Both the position numbers and the translations under genes were made by a program. This document shows, piece after piece, positions 62,419 through 64,000 of a stretch of DNA of 64,000 bases (positions within the stretch are counted from its first letter, which is position 1; each line of letters starts with the position of its first letter). The stretch is from Ceratodon purpureus (taxonomy: Eukaryota; Streptophyta; Bryopsida; Pseudoditrichales; Ditrichaceae). The stretch spans positions 2,211,040 to 2,275,039 of the forward strand of contig CM026430.1 of assembly GCA_014871385.1 (NCBI GenBank). Reading direction: 5' to 3'. The notes beneath the pieces are model-generated. The model made no database searches and had not been told where the DNA came from. It was given only the letters and a program-made list of their open reading frames with translations.

Positions 62419-64000
62419 CGTGTCTATGTATGTCTTTATTGACCTATAATAACAACATATATATGATAAGAGCACAATGCTTTGCAAAATTATATAATTA
62501 TTATAATGTACATCACATTATATAAAAATCTAAGTGCCTTGACTTACATTTATAAGCAAAACTTGAACTTTAGTTGAAAATAATAGCTCAAACTTTATTT
62601 ATAAATAAAAGTAAAATATGTTGCAATAAATTAAAGCACAAACTATATTTATAAATAAAAAGTAAAGTATATGAATAAATATAATCTTAAACTATATTTC
62701 AATCTCAACCGTAGACATTAAAATAGAATTCATTCAAGTAAACTTTTAATATTGATGGGCCAATGAGAGAGCTAAAAGCCCCTTAAAAGCCAAAAATAAT
62801 TTAAAAAGTAAAGAAAAAGGTATCAAAAAAGTGAAACTACCATATTCGTCTCTAATATGTCAAAATTGGCATAGGAGAGTTGCAGTAGTGACAATTTCTC
62901 AACAAAACAGCAGTGTTCATATTACAGAACAACTAAGATGTACAGCAAAATGATACCGTTGTGCTTTATTCAGCACATAGTATTGCTTTGGAACTCAAGT
63001 TAAGTTTTCTGATAACTCTGGTGAAGAACCTACCAGAACCATTTTGATTTGAAAAGATGAGGTAACTACCGGTATACAAACTATTTCCTGATTTAAAACG
63101 TCTAATCTATACATGTCAAAGGCCCCAGTACTCTCTATTTTTTAAAGAGACTTGAAACGTGTATGACGATATAATCTACAATAGTAAGGGTTTATACAAC
63201 CTGGGCTGCTACCAACCTAGACCGAATAATGCATGCTTGCTGATGAATATTACAGCTACTTGGGCATGCTACAAAACACTAACTCTAGAACAAAACAAGG
63301 AGGGTGAAGGCTACGTAGATCAACGCACATGGGTAAGCAATCAGAGAACGAAAATCTCCTGCGTGAGGAGTAAGAAAAACCATGAGGGTGGTGCATGCCC
63401 TTGTACACCACAACACGGTCAGGGCTCCCAATATATATCGAACCATGCTCCTGCAAAATATTCCGTTACTCCACCATGTTAGTCTCACAAAAATAAATAA
63501 CATAATAACCAACCTCATAACAGGTCAATCGAAGCTCTGATCTATGGCAGAAGCATGCTAAAGATGTCAACTGGTTGGACTACCTGAAGTTATCGTTGTT
63601 AGTCATTTTATATTCGGAATGGCAAGACATGGTATGCTGCATAATTCTAACAGCCGACAGGTAGGCCTAAAACTTCTTCGATCTAGGGATGAACACCCAA
63701 ACTCTGAACAATTTGAAGGAAGAATAGCAACGTTGTTTGTCAAACTAGTTTCAACATTAGCTCGGTTTTGGGAGAGTATGGACTAGAGGAAAGTGGTGCA
63801 TAATTTGGTACCCACTTCGTTTTCACTCGCATTAAGGTGAACACAACAGAGGGCCAAATTATGAACCAAAAAAGACTTGCAAGAAAAAAGAAGGTTTAAT
63901 CTCAAGGTTTAAGATTTAAACAGTAGATTTCAGATTGAGGAATAATATACATACCGGTTGGGTATGAATATGGACACAGTCGAGAAGAGTACAATTGGCA
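62419..64000. other. Upstream region of the PDCD2-like gene and window end
   Basis: 62444 to about 62850 is very AT-rich and may be a leader intron. No gene, RNA gene or element recognised beyond it; the open frames near 63160-63520 on both strands show no protein-like features. Confidence 0.4.

Overview
This is nuclear DNA of a land plant, most likely a moss. Genes are intron-rich with plant splice signals. They include a plastid NADP-GAPDH A subunit with a transit peptide, a COP1 photomorphogenesis repressor and a plastid-type PurK-PurE carboxylase. The gene islands sit in long AT-rich intergenic DNA with LTR, DNA-transposon and MITE insertions. 'Moss' is inferred from protein flavour and from having a Tigger/pogo element beside Ty3 elements; it is not proven.

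Layout. 1-6209: a Ty3-type LTR retrotransposon on the minus strand, running off the left edge, with one LTR, a primer-binding site and a gag-pol broken by two single-base frameshifts. 7.8-10.0 kb (+): AIR carboxylase (ADE2 type, two exons). 11.4-18.0 kb (-): a 16-exon NFXL1-type zinc-finger protein with a C-terminal membrane segment. 18.7-20.1 kb (+): an AE7/MIP18 cytosolic Fe-S assembly factor, divergent from NFXL1, whose first intron has every hallmark of an AT-AC (U12-type) intron. 21.5-23.1 kb (+): at least five in-frame exons of an unrecognised coiled-coil protein. 23-29.6 kb: transposon-rich intergenic DNA. 29.6-31.8 kb (+): GapA (four exons). 31.8-40.4 kb: intergenic, with MITEs and a LINE remnant. 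40.4-45.3 kb (+): COP1 (13 exons). 47.1-48.1 kb (-): an L-type lectin with signal peptide and probable GPI signal. 51.1-54.7 kb: a complete but dead Tigger/pogo transposon with TIRs and TA duplication. 54.85-55.0 kb (-): tRNA-Ile and tRNA-Cys three bases apart. 58.2-60.7 kb (+): a phytanoyl-CoA dioxygenase family protein (nine exons) with a decayed copy of part of exon 5 in its last intron. 61.4-62.4 kb (-): a PDCD2/TSR4-like protein.

The protein genes are unrelated housekeeping or regulatory genes with no common pathway. The closest to shared regulation are the divergent NFXL1/AE7 promoter and telo-box-like AAACCCTA elements in the first intron or leader of five genes. I found no CRISPR, phage or operon-like system. 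The most notable signals are the AT-AC intron, the exon relic in the dioxygenase gene, the methylation-like decay of the Tigger element, and a 0.2-kb inverted duplication at 50.7 and 55.7 kb. Exon borders were assigned by eye from splice dinucleotides plus unbroken reading frame and protein-family fit.
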